Positions 21,576 to 30,943 are shown, counted from the stretch's first letter. The stretch: 31,361 nucleotides of DNA from an uncultured Treponema sp. (GCA_938045195.1 CALINC010000005.1:1-31361), one strand, 5' to 3'. The notes: generated by a model not told the origin, from the sequence alone. Numbers and translations: made by a program.

Positions 21576-22730
21576 ATGAAGCATGTACTCAAACCGAAAA
21601 AAACAATAGTTTCCCAAGAGCAGGAAAAGCTGCACGTCAATAATTTTATAGAAGAGCCGGATGAAGTTGAAGAACCTGAAGAAATTGAATTACTTGCCGA
21701 TTTGAATTTAGAAGCAGAAAATCTTTCACTTGAAATACCCGAAATACCTCCCGTGAACTTTACAGCTGCCCTCAACTTACTTGCGAATCCTATCATCAAT
21801 TCCGTACTTTTAGATAAAAATTTTTTTATAAGACACACGAGTGTTGCCGTTTATAAATTTTTTGAGCATTATTGCGTCATAGAAAATGAATCGTTTTTTA
21901 ATGTATTTTGTAAATCCGTTGAAAAAGAAAAACTGAATACTATGCTAAAAAATTTAAAAGACCTCGAAAAAGGTTTTTTGTGGTCGGGGATACTACTATA
22001 TAAAACAAAATATTATAAAACAATATACGTAAAAACAAATATTTTTCCGCTTTTTGAAGCCGGAGATTTAATTGGGTATTGGGTCGTATTTGAAGATATT
22101 ACCGATTCTTATTTTGCACAATATAAAAATATGCTGCATAGTCTTTTAAATGCTTCAAAATTAAAAGATAATGATACGGGCTATCACAATGAACGGCTTA
22201 ATTATTATTCAAAGGAACTGACCGAAGCTATGTTTGCCACAAACAAGTTCCCTCAAATAGATGCGGATTTTGTTCATGATATTTCTTTACATGCTGCAGT
22301 GCATGACATAGGAAAAATAGGCACCCCTGATTATATTTTGCAAAAAAAAGGATCGCTTTCTGATGATGAATGGAAGATAATGAAAGAACATACCATAAAC
22401 GGTCCGCTTATTTTGGGTGTGTACCCGATATTGATGGCAAAAGAAATAGCTTTAAGTCATCATGAAAAATGGGATGGAACGGGGTATCCATATAAACTTG
22501 CAGGAGATATGATTCCGCTTTCTGCAAGGATAGTCGCCGTTGCGGACGTTTATGATGCGCTGAGAATGAAGCGCTCATATAAAGAGGCAATGAGCCACGG
22601 CGAAGCTGTAAATTTAATATTGCAGGGAGCGGGCGGTCATTTCGATCCCGATATAATCAAGGTTTTTAAAACAATGCACTCTTGTTTTAATGAAATTTGG
22701 GAAAAAAATAAAGACAAGGTTTTGCGATAA
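21576..22730 (+). CDS. HD-GYP domain protein, probable c-di-GMP phosphodiesterase
   Basis: 384 aa. Residues 20-60 are acidic low complexity. Residues about 62-180 resemble a PAS domain (VNFTAALNLLANPIINSVLLDKNF start, GYWVVFEDITD end). The HD-GYP domain spans 195-380, with H204 (GYHNERL), HDIGK at 243-247, H272, HHEKWDGTGYP at 295-305 and VADVYDALRMKRSYKEAM. All metal ligands appear intact and the GYP triad is present, so c-di-GMP hydrolysis is plausible. There are no membrane segments. Location behind the flagellar locus suits a role in motility signalling. It ends at a bidirectional terminator. Confidence 0.9.
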   Translation: MKHVLKPKKTIVSQEQEKLHVNNFIEEPDEVEEPEEIELLADLNLEAENLSLEIPEIPPVNFTAALNLLANPIINSVLLDKNFFIRHTSVAVYKFFEHYCVIENESFFNVFCKSVEKEKLNTMLKNLKDLEKGFLWSGILLYKTKYYKTIYVKTNIFPLFEAGDLIGYWVVFEDITDSYFAQYKNMLHSLLNASKLKDNDTGYHNERLNYYSKELTEAMFATNKFPQIDADFVHDISLHAAVHDIGKIGTPDYILQKKGSLSDDEWKIMKEHTINGPLILGVYPILMAKEIALSHHEKWDGTGYPYKLAGDMIPLSARIVAVADVYDALRMKRSYKEAMSHGEAVNLILQGAGGHFDPDIIKVFKTMHSCFNEIWEKNKDKVLR

Positions 22731-22740
22731 ATTTTTGAAA

Positions 22741-22785
22741 AAAAACATCCGATTTTAAATTGTTTTAAAATCGGATGTTTTTTTT
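22741..22785. terminator. Bidirectional terminator
   Basis: Long stem AAACATCCGATTTTAAA/TTTAAAATCGGATGTTT (one offset) with flanking A and T runs lies between the convergent HD-GYP and KaiC-like genes. Confidence 0.9.
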
Positions 22786-23464
22786 ATTTTTCGCTTAAAA
22801 GCATAGTTTTGGCATCAAATTTTGAATCAGTATCAACTTCCGTTTTATCGTGTTCTTTTAAGGCTTTTATTTTAACATAATCGCCCTCATGTTCAAGAGT
22901 AAGAATGATGTCAAATTCATCGGCATAGCGTTTTAAATTTTCATTAACGGCACTATCATCACCGGCATCTGCCGTATACCAAACGGAAAGATTCATTTCT
23001 TTTGCAAATGCTTTCATCTCTTTTATTGCATTGGGAAGTGCTTTTGCAAAATTAAAATCGTCAATCATTACGACCGCAGGTTTTGAACCTCCCTCCGATA
23101 GGGCTCTAATGGTTTTAATAATTTGCGCTGTTCTAACAATGTCTTGATTAAAATTAAGAATGACGCGTTTGGAAATAACTTGAGCCTTTGTTTCCGCAGC
23201 GTTATCAAGGCTTTTCTTTTTTGCAAGTTCATCAAACATATCATTATACCAAATAATGGAATAATCTACCGCTTGGCTGAATGCAATATGCACAACAGGC
23301 AAATCTTGCAGGAGCTTATCGAGCCCGAACTGAACCAAAACGGAAGTTTTGCCTACGCCTTTTTTAGCGGTAACAACACCTACTTCACCGGAGGCAAGAC
23401 CTCCGCCCAAAGCCTTTTCGAGTTTTCGCATCGGGCTTTTTTCGATTAAATCTTTTTTTACCAT
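22784..23464 (-). CDS. KaiC/RecA-like ATPase of unknown role
   Basis: 226 aa. The Walker A motif is AKKGVGKTSV at 33-42. Walker B is PAVVMIDDFNF at 129-139. The fold follows the RecA/DnaB/KaiC pattern of a single domain: VVHIAFSQAVDYSIIWYNDMFDEL after the first helix, then a strand-helix series and a C-terminal KIKALKEHDKTE like the last strands of KaiC-type domains. There are no second domain and no DNA-binding motif visible. It starts 14 bp after fusA with GGGAGG upstream, so it is cotranscribed with EF-G. It may act on a partner protein or nucleic acid in translation or stress, but this is open. Confidence 0.7.
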   Translation of the reverse strand: MVKKDLIEKSPMRKLEKALGGGLASGEVGVVTAKKGVGKTSVLVQFGLDKLLQDLPVVHIAFSQAVDYSIIWYNDMFDELAKKKSLDNAAETKAQVISKRVILNFNQDIVRTAQIIKTIRALSEGGSKPAVVMIDDFNFAKALPNAIKEMKAFAKEMNLSVWYTADAGDDSAVNENLKRYADEFDIILTLEHEGDYVKIKALKEHDKTEVDTDSKFDAKTMLLSEK

Positions 23465-23478
23465 ACTATCACGCCTCC

Positions 23479-25566
23479 CTATTTCTTTTCTGCAAGCCGT
23501 TTGGCTTCATATTCTTTGATTAAGTTTTCGGATATGCTTGACGGAGCTTTTCCGTATTTGGCAAATTCCATAGAGTATTCGGCTTTTCCTTGTGTAGAAG
23601 AACGTAAAATAGTTGAGAAGCCGAACATTTCACTTAAAGGCACTTCAGCATCAACACGGGTAAAATTATCATCTTCAGTTGAAGAAATAATAACGCCTCG
23701 TCTTTGGTTTATAAGGCCGAAAATATTCCCTTGGAATTCTTGCGGACCTTCTATTGAAACTTTCATAATGGGTTCAAGAATTGCCGGTTTTGCAGCCTTA
23801 TATGCTTCACGGAAAGCTCCGATTGCAGCAGATTGGAACGCCATATCCGAAGAGTCTACCGGATGAGATTGCCCGTCATTTATTGTAATCCTTGTTCCTA
23901 CAATCGGGAAGCCTATCAGCGTGCCTTTTTTTACGGCTTCTTTAAAGCCCTTATCACAAGACGGAATATATTCGGTAGGAATTGCGCCGCCTTTTATCAT
24001 ATTTACGAATTCGTAATCTTGCTCGGTGATAGGTTCAATAAAGCCTGCAACACGTCCGAACTGACCGGCACCGCCCGTTTGTTTTTTATGCGTATAGTTA
24101 AAGTCCGCACGCTGTGTGATTGCCTCGCGGTATGCTACCTGAGGCATACCGGTTTCTACCTCACACTTATATTCACGGCGCATTCGTTCGATATACACTT
24201 CAAGGTGAAGTTCTCCCATTCCCTGAATAATTGTCTGGTTTGACTCTTTATCGACATAAGTTCTGAAAGTCGGGTCTTCTTTTGTAAAGCGGTTAAGTGC
24301 TTTCGACATTTGGTCGGCAGCCTGTTTGTCTTTCGGTGTAAGCGAAAGAGAAATAACCGGTTCGGGAACATACATTGAACTCATTGCATAGTTTAAACCG
24401 CCGCTGCAAAACGTATCACCCGAAGCGCAATCTACACCGAAGAGGGCTACAATATCTCCCGGTGCGCCCTCGTTAATATCTTCCATATTTGCGGAATTCA
24501 TTCTGACAAGACGGCCTACCTTGAATTTTTTTCTTGCCCGTGTGTTGTAAAGGTCTTCACCTTTCTTTAAAGTTCCCTGATAAACGCGGACATACGTAAG
24601 CTGACCGTATTTTCCGTCTTCAAGTTTAAAGCCGAGTGCTACGACAGGAGCATTTTCGTCTGTGTTTAAAGCGACGGGTTTTTCTCCATCATCAAGGTTT
24701 AAAGCGGTGTTTTTAATTTCGGTCGGATCGGGGAGATAATATCCTACCGCGTCCAAAAGCGGCTGTATACCCTTATTTTTATATGCAGAACCTAAGAAAA
24801 CAGGAACAAATTGCTCTGCAAGTGTTCCTTTTCGGACTGCCGCACGGATCATTTCCTCAGTTTCCGTGCCTTCCAAAAAGGCTTCCGCTAATTCATCTGA
24901 GAACATAGTAGCAGCGTCTACCATTTCTTCTCTATATTTTTGTGCGTCTGCAAGTAAATGCTGCGGAATTTCAGCTGTTCTAATTTGTGTTCCGTTTTCG
25001 CCTTCAAAATATAAGGCTTTCATGGTAACAAGATCTATAACGCCTTCAAGTTTATCTTCCAAACCTATAGGAAGCTGCATCATATAGGCATTAAGCCCCA
25101 GTTTTTCTCTCAGCTGCATTCTAACTTTTAGCGGATTAGCTCCTGTTCTGTCGCATTTGTTTACAAAAGCTATCCTAGGAACATGATAGCGTTTTAACTG
25201 CCGGTCTACCGTAATGGATTGCGATTGAACACCGCCTACAGAACACAAAACTAAAATAGCTCCGTCCAAAACCCGTAAGGAACGTTCAACTTCAATAGTA
25301 AAATCTACGTGCCCGGGAGTATCAATTACGTTTACCGTATAATCTTTCCATTTAACTTGAGTTGACGCAGATTGAATTGTAATACCGCGTTCTCTTTCAA
25401 GTTCCATATTGTCCATTGTAGCACCGACACCGTCTTTACCTCGAACCTCGTGCAGCGCATGAATTCTATCGCAATAAAAAAGAATGCGTTCGGAAAGGGT
25501 TGTTTTTCCTGAGTCGATGTGTGCACTAATTCCGATATTTCTCATTTTAGAAATATCATTGCTCAT
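23479..25566 (-). CDS. fusA: Elongation factor G, spirochaete/mitochondrial-type (EF-G1)
   Basis: 695 aa from the ATG at 25566 with GAGG 9 nt upstream; the TTG two codons earlier is less likely. The GTPase motifs are AHIDSGKT at 15-22, DTPGH at 82-86 and NKCD at 136-139. Domains II-V follow, with RGVIISSTEDDN and SEMFGFSTILRSSTQGKAEYSMEF near the end. Canonical bacterial EF-G has AHIDAGKTTTTERILF, whereas AHIDSGKTTLSERILFY here is the form shared by mitochondrial EF-G1 and the spirochaete/planctomycete spdEFG1. In Borrelia such a factor does translocation while a second EF-G does recycling. The KaiC-like gene follows. Confidence 0.93.
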   Translation of the reverse strand: MSNDISKMRNIGISAHIDSGKTTLSERILFYCDRIHALHEVRGKDGVGATMDNMELERERGITIQSASTQVKWKDYTVNVIDTPGHVDFTIEVERSLRVLDGAILVLCSVGGVQSQSITVDRQLKRYHVPRIAFVNKCDRTGANPLKVRMQLREKLGLNAYMMQLPIGLEDKLEGVIDLVTMKALYFEGENGTQIRTAEIPQHLLADAQKYREEMVDAATMFSDELAEAFLEGTETEEMIRAAVRKGTLAEQFVPVFLGSAYKNKGIQPLLDAVGYYLPDPTEIKNTALNLDDGEKPVALNTDENAPVVALGFKLEDGKYGQLTYVRVYQGTLKKGEDLYNTRARKKFKVGRLVRMNSANMEDINEGAPGDIVALFGVDCASGDTFCSGGLNYAMSSMYVPEPVISLSLTPKDKQAADQMSKALNRFTKEDPTFRTYVDKESNQTIIQGMGELHLEVYIERMRREYKCEVETGMPQVAYREAITQRADFNYTHKKQTGGAGQFGRVAGFIEPITEQDYEFVNMIKGGAIPTEYIPSCDKGFKEAVKKGTLIGFPIVGTRITINDGQSHPVDSSDMAFQSAAIGAFREAYKAAKPAILEPIMKVSIEGPQEFQGNIFGLINQRRGVIISSTEDDNFTRVDAEVPLSEMFGFSTILRSSTQGKAEYSMEFAKYGKAPSSISENLIKEYEAKRLAEKK

Positions 25567-25788
25567 AACCAATACCTCATTTTTTATAGATTTTTATGGC
25601 AAAAATATTCGTTTTTACCTAAATTGTTTTGCAAAAAACGCAAAGCAATTCAAAATTTTTCAATATTTTTACAGTATAATATAAAATACAACAATATTCA
25701 AGGGGGTGAACAAGTAAAATTTATTTTTCTTGAGCAAGACCGCTTGTAATTTTCAAAAAGGGCTTTATTTGTTATTTTATAGAACTAC

Positions 25789-26907
25789 TTAATTCTTTTT
25801 GAATATGGAGTTAAGATAATGTAATGTTTGTTCGGCAGTTGTTTTCCAATTATAACGGGCAACCCATTCCAAGCCTCTTTTTATTATCTCAGAGCGTCTT
25901 TCTTTATTTTCATCCGTATCAATTAAGCCGGAAATAACTTCGGCAATTTCTTCAGGATTTTTCGGGTTAAAAAAGACCGCCGCATTTCCGGCGACTTCGG
26001 GCAATGCTCCTGCAGATGCACAGGCGGCAGGTATTCCGCATGCCATAGCTTCGATAACCGGTAAACCCACGCCTTCAACCATAGACGGAAAAATGCAAAT
26101 ATCTGCGGAAGCATACAGTTGGGGAAGGTTTTCGTGCGGAAAATAACCGGTGAGTAAAATATCGGAAGAATATCCCGATTTAAGGACTGCATTATGGACG
26201 GCTTCCGTATTATCTCCATCCGAACCTGCAATTACCAATCGATGTCCTGTTCCGAATTTCTTTTTAAAAATAGAGAATGCTTTTATCAATTCTACATGGC
26301 ATTTTTCGGGTTTTGTTATCCGTGAAGCATAAATTATATAAGGCTTTCGGATAGAAAAGGGCTGCATTAAAACCGTATCCGAATCCCGGTCTTCCACAGG
26401 TTTAAATAATGTGCTGTCTATTCCGTTATAAATAACTTGAATATTTTCAGCCGATACTCCATATTCCAATAGATCTTTTTGAATAAATTTTGACGGGCTT
26501 ATAATCCCTGCCGTATTTTTTAATGTACGTTTTATTCCTATTTTGGTTAAAATATTTAAATCGGACGATAAAAGCCCTTGAATTACAAGAACAGAGGGAA
26601 CGGTAAAAATCGGCGGTAACAGTTCTATTCCGGCAGGGTAGATGACTGCATCATATTTTTGCTTTTTGATGAATAAATTCAAATTTTTAAAATGCCAGAT
26701 TTTTTCGGATAATTTTGTATCGGAAATATCTATTCCTGCAAAGTCTATATAATCGGTATTTGAAGTATATGTATATTTATCCAATTCATGACCGAACAGC
26801 TGAAATTCATAACTACTTTTGGGCAAATTTTTTACAAGTGATAATATATAGGCTCCTATGCCGGATCTTCCGTGTTCACAGCCGAATGTGTCAATTCCAA
26901 TCTTCAA
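25789..26907 (-). CDS. Family 4 glycosyltransferase
   Basis: 372 aa, GT-B fold. The start is TTG at 26907, supported by GGAGG with a 7-nt spacer and by the protein beginning KIGIDTFGCEHGRSGIGAYI, the Gly-rich loop of GT4 enzymes. The C-terminal domain holds PYIIYASRITKPEKCHVELIKAF, LTGYFPHENLPQLYASADICIFPS and EGVGLPVIEAMACGIPAACAS, which has the ExG...E motif binding the nucleotide sugar, then GALPEVAGNAA. It is a retaining mannosyl/glucosyl-type transferase by family. The gene stands alone, so the acceptor is unknown; surface polysaccharide and flagellin glycan are both possible. Confidence 0.88.
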   Translation of the reverse strand: MKIGIDTFGCEHGRSGIGAYILSLVKNLPKSSYEFQLFGHELDKYTYTSNTDYIDFAGIDISDTKLSEKIWHFKNLNLFIKKQKYDAVIYPAGIELLPPIFTVPSVLVIQGLLSSDLNILTKIGIKRTLKNTAGIISPSKFIQKDLLEYGVSAENIQVIYNGIDSTLFKPVEDRDSDTVLMQPFSIRKPYIIYASRITKPEKCHVELIKAFSIFKKKFGTGHRLVIAGSDGDNTEAVHNAVLKSGYSSDILLTGYFPHENLPQLYASADICIFPSMVEGVGLPVIEAMACGIPAACASAGALPEVAGNAAVFFNPKNPEEIAEVISGLIDTDENKERRSEIIKRGLEWVARYNWKTTAEQTLHYLNSIFKKN

Positions 26908-27245
26908 AACAAGACCTCCGCCAGTATTGTATCACAAAGTATTTTTTCCCATAACCCAATGACAATTTACAAGGTACCCGCACCATAAACAGCTTGCCGA
27001 TATGTGCAAACATAGGCTTAGCCATGAAGCCAAAGCAGCGTACTTATTTTAAGCAGAAAAAATTTATGAAAAAAACTATTTTTTGTCAAGAGGGTTTTGA
27101 TAAAAATTGGGCGGGAGGAATGGCTAATGATAACATTATCGGTATGAGGCATTAGCTCATACAAAGAGAGGCATAGCATAGAAATTATATCTTTATATTC
27201 AAGATTAAAAATTGCTTTCTATTTTAAATTATATACCTTCCGCTA

Positions 27246-27275
27246 TTGACAACACTATATCTAGTGTGGTATATT
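27246..27275 (+). promoter_or_regulatory. Sigma-70 promoter of nrdD
   Basis: TTGACA (27246-27251), 18-bp spacer, TATATT (27270-27275). The -35 is a perfect consensus. The spacer is almost entirely the first NrdR-like box. Confidence 0.7.
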
Positions 27276-27299
27276 CCACACATACACTAAATAATGAAT
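27252..27299 (+). promoter_or_regulatory. Tandem NrdR-box-like operators over the nrdD promoter
   Basis: Box 1, ACACTATATCTAGTGT (27252-27267), has perfect ACACTA/TAGTGT arms and matches the NrdR consensus ACACWATATATWGTGT closely. A degenerate second box starts ACACTA at 27284, exactly 32 bp on, the three-helical-turn spacing known for NrdR pairs; its right half is poor. A further perfect palindrome, GTGTGG/CCACAC around the -10, overlaps both. NrdR represses ribonucleotide reductase genes when dATP is high. Confidence 0.65.
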
Positions 27300-27333
27300 T
27301 TTATGGTGTAAAACATCATAGAAAAGGCTGGAA

Positions 27334-29463
27334 ATGATTATGAAAGAAGTAAAAATAGGTCAAAATGTTTTTCCTGAATGGCGGGCGTTTTTAGGGACAA
27401 CCGGAGAAGCTGAACCTGAAGTTTTAAGATCGGTAGTTAAGAGATCGGGTACCATTGAGGCATATAACCGTAAAAAAATAGAGCAAGCGATAAATAAGGC
27501 AATTACGGCTGTAGACGGCAGTCCTAATGATGAAAAAGCTGTTTTTCTTACTGATAAGGTCGAAGAAAAATTAAAAACCATTATGAAAAACCGTTACTCT
27601 CATTCTATTCCTGCAATTGAAGAGATTCAGGATATAGTAGAGCTCATTTTAATAGAGCAGCAGGAGGCTCGGCTTGCAAAAGCGTATATTCTTTACCGTG
27701 CAAAAAGAGAAGCCGCCCGCGATGCCGAAAAGCTGATGCTTAGTATTAATGACACGATGGGCGGTTATCTAAGCCAATCCGATTGGCGTGTAAAAGAAAA
27801 TGCAAACGTTAATTTTTCTTTGGGCGGACTTATTTTACATAATTCCGGTACTATTACGGCTAATTATTGGCTTAAAAATATTTATACGCCGGAAATTACG
27901 GAAGCTCATAAAACGGCGGCTTTCCATATTCACGATTTATCTATGTTTTCCGGTTATTGTGCAGGGTGGTCTTTACGGCAGCTTATTCAAGAGGGTTTAG
28001 GCGGTGTGCCTGATAAAATTACTTCAAAACCGCCTAAACACTTATCCACCCTTATTCAGCAAATTGTCAATTTTTTGGGTATTATGCAAAACGAATGGGC
28101 AGGTGCGCAAGCATTCAGTTCATTTGATACTTATTTGGCTCCATTTGTAAAAGCAGATAAAATGGACGAAAAAAGCGTTAAACAATGTCTCCAAAGTTTC
28201 GTCTACGGTGTAAATACCCCAAGCCGCTGGGGTAGTCAAGCTCCTTTTACAAATATAACGCTTGATTGGGTTTGTCCTGCCGATTTGGCAGATAAAAAAG
28301 CCATTGTAGGCGGGAAACCTACCGAATTTATGTATGGAGACTGCCAAAAAGAAATGGATATGATAAATAAGCTCTTTATAGAGTTAATGCTTGAAGGTGA
28401 TGCTGCCGGAAGGGGCTTTCAGTATCCTATTCCCACTTATAACATAACCGCCGATTTTGATTGGTCAAGCCCAAATGCAAAGCTCCTTTTTGAAATGACA
28501 GCCCGTTACGGTACGCCTTATTTTCAAAATTTTATCAATTCCGATTTAAATCCGGGCGATGTGCGTTCGATGTGCTGCCGTCTACGGCTGGATAAACGGG
28601 AATTGCGTAAACGCGGAGGCGGACTTTTCGGTTCGGACGAATTTACCGGATCATTAGGAGTTGTTACGATTAATATGCCTCAAATTGGGTACCTTGCAAA
28701 AACCGAAAAAGAATATTTTGATAGACTTGATTATCTTATGAATATCGCAAAACAAAGTTTGGAAATTAAACGCAAAGTTGTAGAAAAGCTGCTTGACGGA
28801 GGTCTTTTTCCATATACAAAACGTTACCTTTGTAATTTAAATAATCATTTTTCTACAATCGGTATTTGCGGAATGAACGAATCTTGTCTTAACTTTTTGG
28901 GTGAAGATATTGTAAGCGAAAAAGGAAAGGCTTTTGCGGAAAAAGTTTTAACATATATGCGGAACAGACTAGCAGATTTTCAAGAAGAAACAAACAGTTT
29001 ATTCAATCTTGAAGCAACTCCTGCCGAAAGTACTTCGTACCGCCTTGCCCGTCACGATAAGATGCAATTTCCCGATATAATAAGCTCAGGCGATGCGGAG
29101 CCGTATTATACGAATTCAAGCCAGCTCCCTGTTATGTATACAACCGATGTTTTTGATGCACTAGACCATCAAGAAACCTTACAGTGTAAATATACGGGCG
29201 GTACGGTTTTTCATGTTTTCTTAGGCGAATCGATTAAAGATTGGCAGGCTTGCAGGGACTTGGTGCGTTCTATTGCTAATAATTACCGCATTCCTTATTT
29301 TTCTATTTCGCCGACATTTTCAATTTGTCCTACGCACGGTTATCTTGAGGGTGAGCATTTTGAGTGTCCTCTTTGTAAACGCGAAAAAGAAGCGGAACTT
29401 GAAAAACAGCTTGCTGCATTAGAAAAAGAAAAAGAAGAAGTATTAAACGAAACAAGCGCATAG
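27334..29463 (+). CDS. nrdD: NrdD-like anaerobic ribonucleotide reductase, glycyl-radical tail not seen
   Basis: 709 aa; the ATG at 27340 is an equally possible start. Residues 32-125 are an ATP-cone (VVKRSGTIEAYNRKKIEQAI...YILYR). The barrel follows the class III pattern: NTPSRWGSQAPFTNITLDW at 294-312, RSMCCRLRLD at 411-420, GSLGVVTINMPQ, GICGMNESCLNFLG at 510-523. The C-terminal zinc-type cysteines are CPTHG at 665 and CPLC at 678. In class III enzymes the zinc site is followed by the RVxGY glycyl-radical loop; here it is replaced by a Glu/Lys coiled segment and a stop. No such motif was seen in the following 90 bp and no nrdG is adjacent. Substrates are probably NTPs by family. Confidence 0.85.
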   Translation: MIMKEVKIGQNVFPEWRAFLGTTGEAEPEVLRSVVKRSGTIEAYNRKKIEQAINKAITAVDGSPNDEKAVFLTDKVEEKLKTIMKNRYSHSIPAIEEIQDIVELILIEQQEARLAKAYILYRAKREAARDAEKLMLSINDTMGGYLSQSDWRVKENANVNFSLGGLILHNSGTITANYWLKNIYTPEITEAHKTAAFHIHDLSMFSGYCAGWSLRQLIQEGLGGVPDKITSKPPKHLSTLIQQIVNFLGIMQNEWAGAQAFSSFDTYLAPFVKADKMDEKSVKQCLQSFVYGVNTPSRWGSQAPFTNITLDWVCPADLADKKAIVGGKPTEFMYGDCQKEMDMINKLFIELMLEGDAAGRGFQYPIPTYNITADFDWSSPNAKLLFEMTARYGTPYFQNFINSDLNPGDVRSMCCRLRLDKRELRKRGGGLFGSDEFTGSLGVVTINMPQIGYLAKTEKEYFDRLDYLMNIAKQSLEIKRKVVEKLLDGGLFPYTKRYLCNLNNHFSTIGICGMNESCLNFLGEDIVSEKGKAFAEKVLTYMRNRLADFQEETNSLFNLEATPAESTSYRLARHDKMQFPDIISSGDAEPYYTNSSQLPVMYTTDVFDALDHQETLQCKYTGGTVFHVFLGESIKDWQACRDLVRSIANNYRIPYFSISPTFSICPTHGYLEGEHFECPLCKREKEAELEKQLAALEKEKEEVLNETSA

Positions 29464-29470
29464 TATTTAT

Positions 29471-29512
29471 CTGCCGGTTTTGCTTTTCGGCAAACGCCGT
29501 ATATTGTATGCG
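29471..29512 (+). repeat. Structured intergenic repeat, short copy 4
   Basis: GCCGGTTTTGC pairs with GGCAAACGCC in part around a TTTTC loop and is followed by GTATATTGTATGC, the same order as in the other copies. The leading and distal hairpins are missing. Confidence 0.55.
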
Positions 29513-29556
29513 GTTTATACACAAAACACTTGATTTTATAGAAGGAGTTAAAGATA

Positions 29557-30843
29557 ATGTTTGAAAATCCGCTTATTGCAGCATCAATTTTATTTTGTAT
29601 TACGTATATTTTAATGATCGCACTAACAAATTATCGGCCGATTGTTGCCTGCGTTTCTGCATTTTTATTTATTGTACTCGGTATCTTACCTATCAATGAA
29701 GTTTTTTTTGCAATAGACTGGAACGTTATTTTAATGATTGCGGGAACTATGGGGCTTGTAGCTTTATTTACCGATTCTAAAATGCCTCAACGCATTGCAG
29801 ATAAAATCATAAATGATGTTCCCAATGTAAAATGGATTATCGTTTGCCTTTCATTATTTGCAGGTTTTATTTCGGCATTTATGGATAATGTTGCGACGGT
29901 TTTAATGTTGGCACCGATTGCGTTGGTGCTTTCAAAAAAATTGAATATGCCGCCCGTAAAACCGATTATTGCAATTTCAATTTCGGCTAACCTGCAGGGG
30001 GCGGCTACACTTGTAGGAGATACCACCTCAATTCTTTTGGGCAGCCATTTGAATATGAATTTTTTCGATTTCTTTTGGTATCTCGGTAAGCCCTCGTTAT
30101 TTTTTGCTGTTGAAATTGCCGCCGTTGCCGCAACGGGCGTTATCTATTTTATTTTTAGAAAAGCGAACCAAAAACCGGACAAGGTGGAACTAACAAAAGT
30201 TACCGATTATTTTCCTTCCTTTCTATTGATGGCAATGGTAATTTTAATGATTGGAGCTTCATTTTTGCCGGAAGATAAAAAACCGCAGACGATAAACGGT
30301 TTAATTTGTGTGCTGCTTTTGATTGTAGGAATTATTTATAATATTTTACGAAATAAAAATTTTAAAATTGTAAAAACCGTAAAAAAGGAAGTCAGTTTTG
30401 AAACTCTATTTTTACTTGCAGGGCTTTTTATAGTAATTGCTGCGGTAAACGAAGCCGGTGTTATAAAGGCAATTGCTGATGGATTTTTAAAACTGGGTAA
30501 TAATATATTTGTAATTTACACGGTAATTGTTTGGGGTTCTGTTTTAATTTCTGCATTTGTCGATAATATCCCGTATGTTGCTGCAATGATTCCAATTATA
30601 GAAATACTTTCTACAAATCTCGGTATTGCTTCGCCGATTTTATTTTTCGGTCTTCTTTCCGGTGCTACGCTCGGCGGAAATATTACGCCTATCGGAGCTT
30701 CTGCGAATATCGCTTCATTAGGAATTCTTAAAAATGAAGGACATTCGGTAAAAAATTCGGAGTTTATGAAATTAAGTGTTCCGTATACGCTTATAGCCGT
30801 GCTAATAGGCTATATTTTAATTTGGGTTTTCTACGGAGTGTAA
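29557..30843 (+). CDS. ArsB/NhaD-superfamily permease
   Basis: 428 aa integral membrane protein with about 11-12 hydrophobic spans. The two inverted halves each carry the ion-transporter superfamily signature: SAFMDNVATVLMLAP at about 109-123 and SAFVDNIPYVAAMIPI at about 330-345. Each is followed by a re-entrant loop: QGAATLVGDTTSILLGSH, and SGATLGGNITPIGASANIAS near 368-387. This places it among NhaD-type Na+/H+ antiporters, ArsB and related anion permeases. There is no arsR/arsC neighbour, so arsenite transport is not supported. GAAGGAG precedes the ATG at 29557. It stands between two repeat elements, with nrdD upstream and rpmE downstream. Confidence 0.85.
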   Translation: MFENPLIAASILFCITYILMIALTNYRPIVACVSAFLFIVLGILPINEVFFAIDWNVILMIAGTMGLVALFTDSKMPQRIADKIINDVPNVKWIIVCLSLFAGFISAFMDNVATVLMLAPIALVLSKKLNMPPVKPIIAISISANLQGAATLVGDTTSILLGSHLNMNFFDFFWYLGKPSLFFAVEIAAVAATGVIYFIFRKANQKPDKVELTKVTDYFPSFLLMAMVILMIGASFLPEDKKPQTINGLICVLLLIVGIIYNILRNKNFKIVKTVKKEVSFETLFLLAGLFIVIAAVNEAGVIKAIADGFLKLGNNIFVIYTVIVWGSVLISAFVDNIPYVAAMIPIIEILSTNLGIASPILFFGLLSGATLGGNITPIGASANIASLGILKNEGHSVKNSEFMKLSVPYTLIAVLIGYILIWVFYGV

Positions 30844-30943
30844 AGTATGAAAACTGCTACCTAAATAATTTTCAAATTTCGCTCTTATTTTGCCGTAGGC
30901 AAGATGATGAATTTATATACCCTAAAATTATCTAATTTTCTAC

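Larger units (their letters stand above)
26908..27333. other. Intergenic region before nrdD
   Basis: 426 bp without a gene. 27130-27160 has a weak stem GCTAATG/CATTAGC. The last 90 bp contain the nrdD promoter and two NrdR-like boxes. No B12 box or other riboswitch motif was seen. On the minus strand near 26930, GATACAATACT could be a -10 for the glycosyltransferase. Confidence 0.6.

Noticed and set aside
25573..25788. A possible small gene after GGGGGT at about 25701
   Set aside because: No start codon at a proper distance; GTG inside the site is followed at once by a stop in that frame.
26908..27333. Cobalamin riboswitch in front of nrdD
   Set aside because: No GCCACTG-type B12 box or related core was found.
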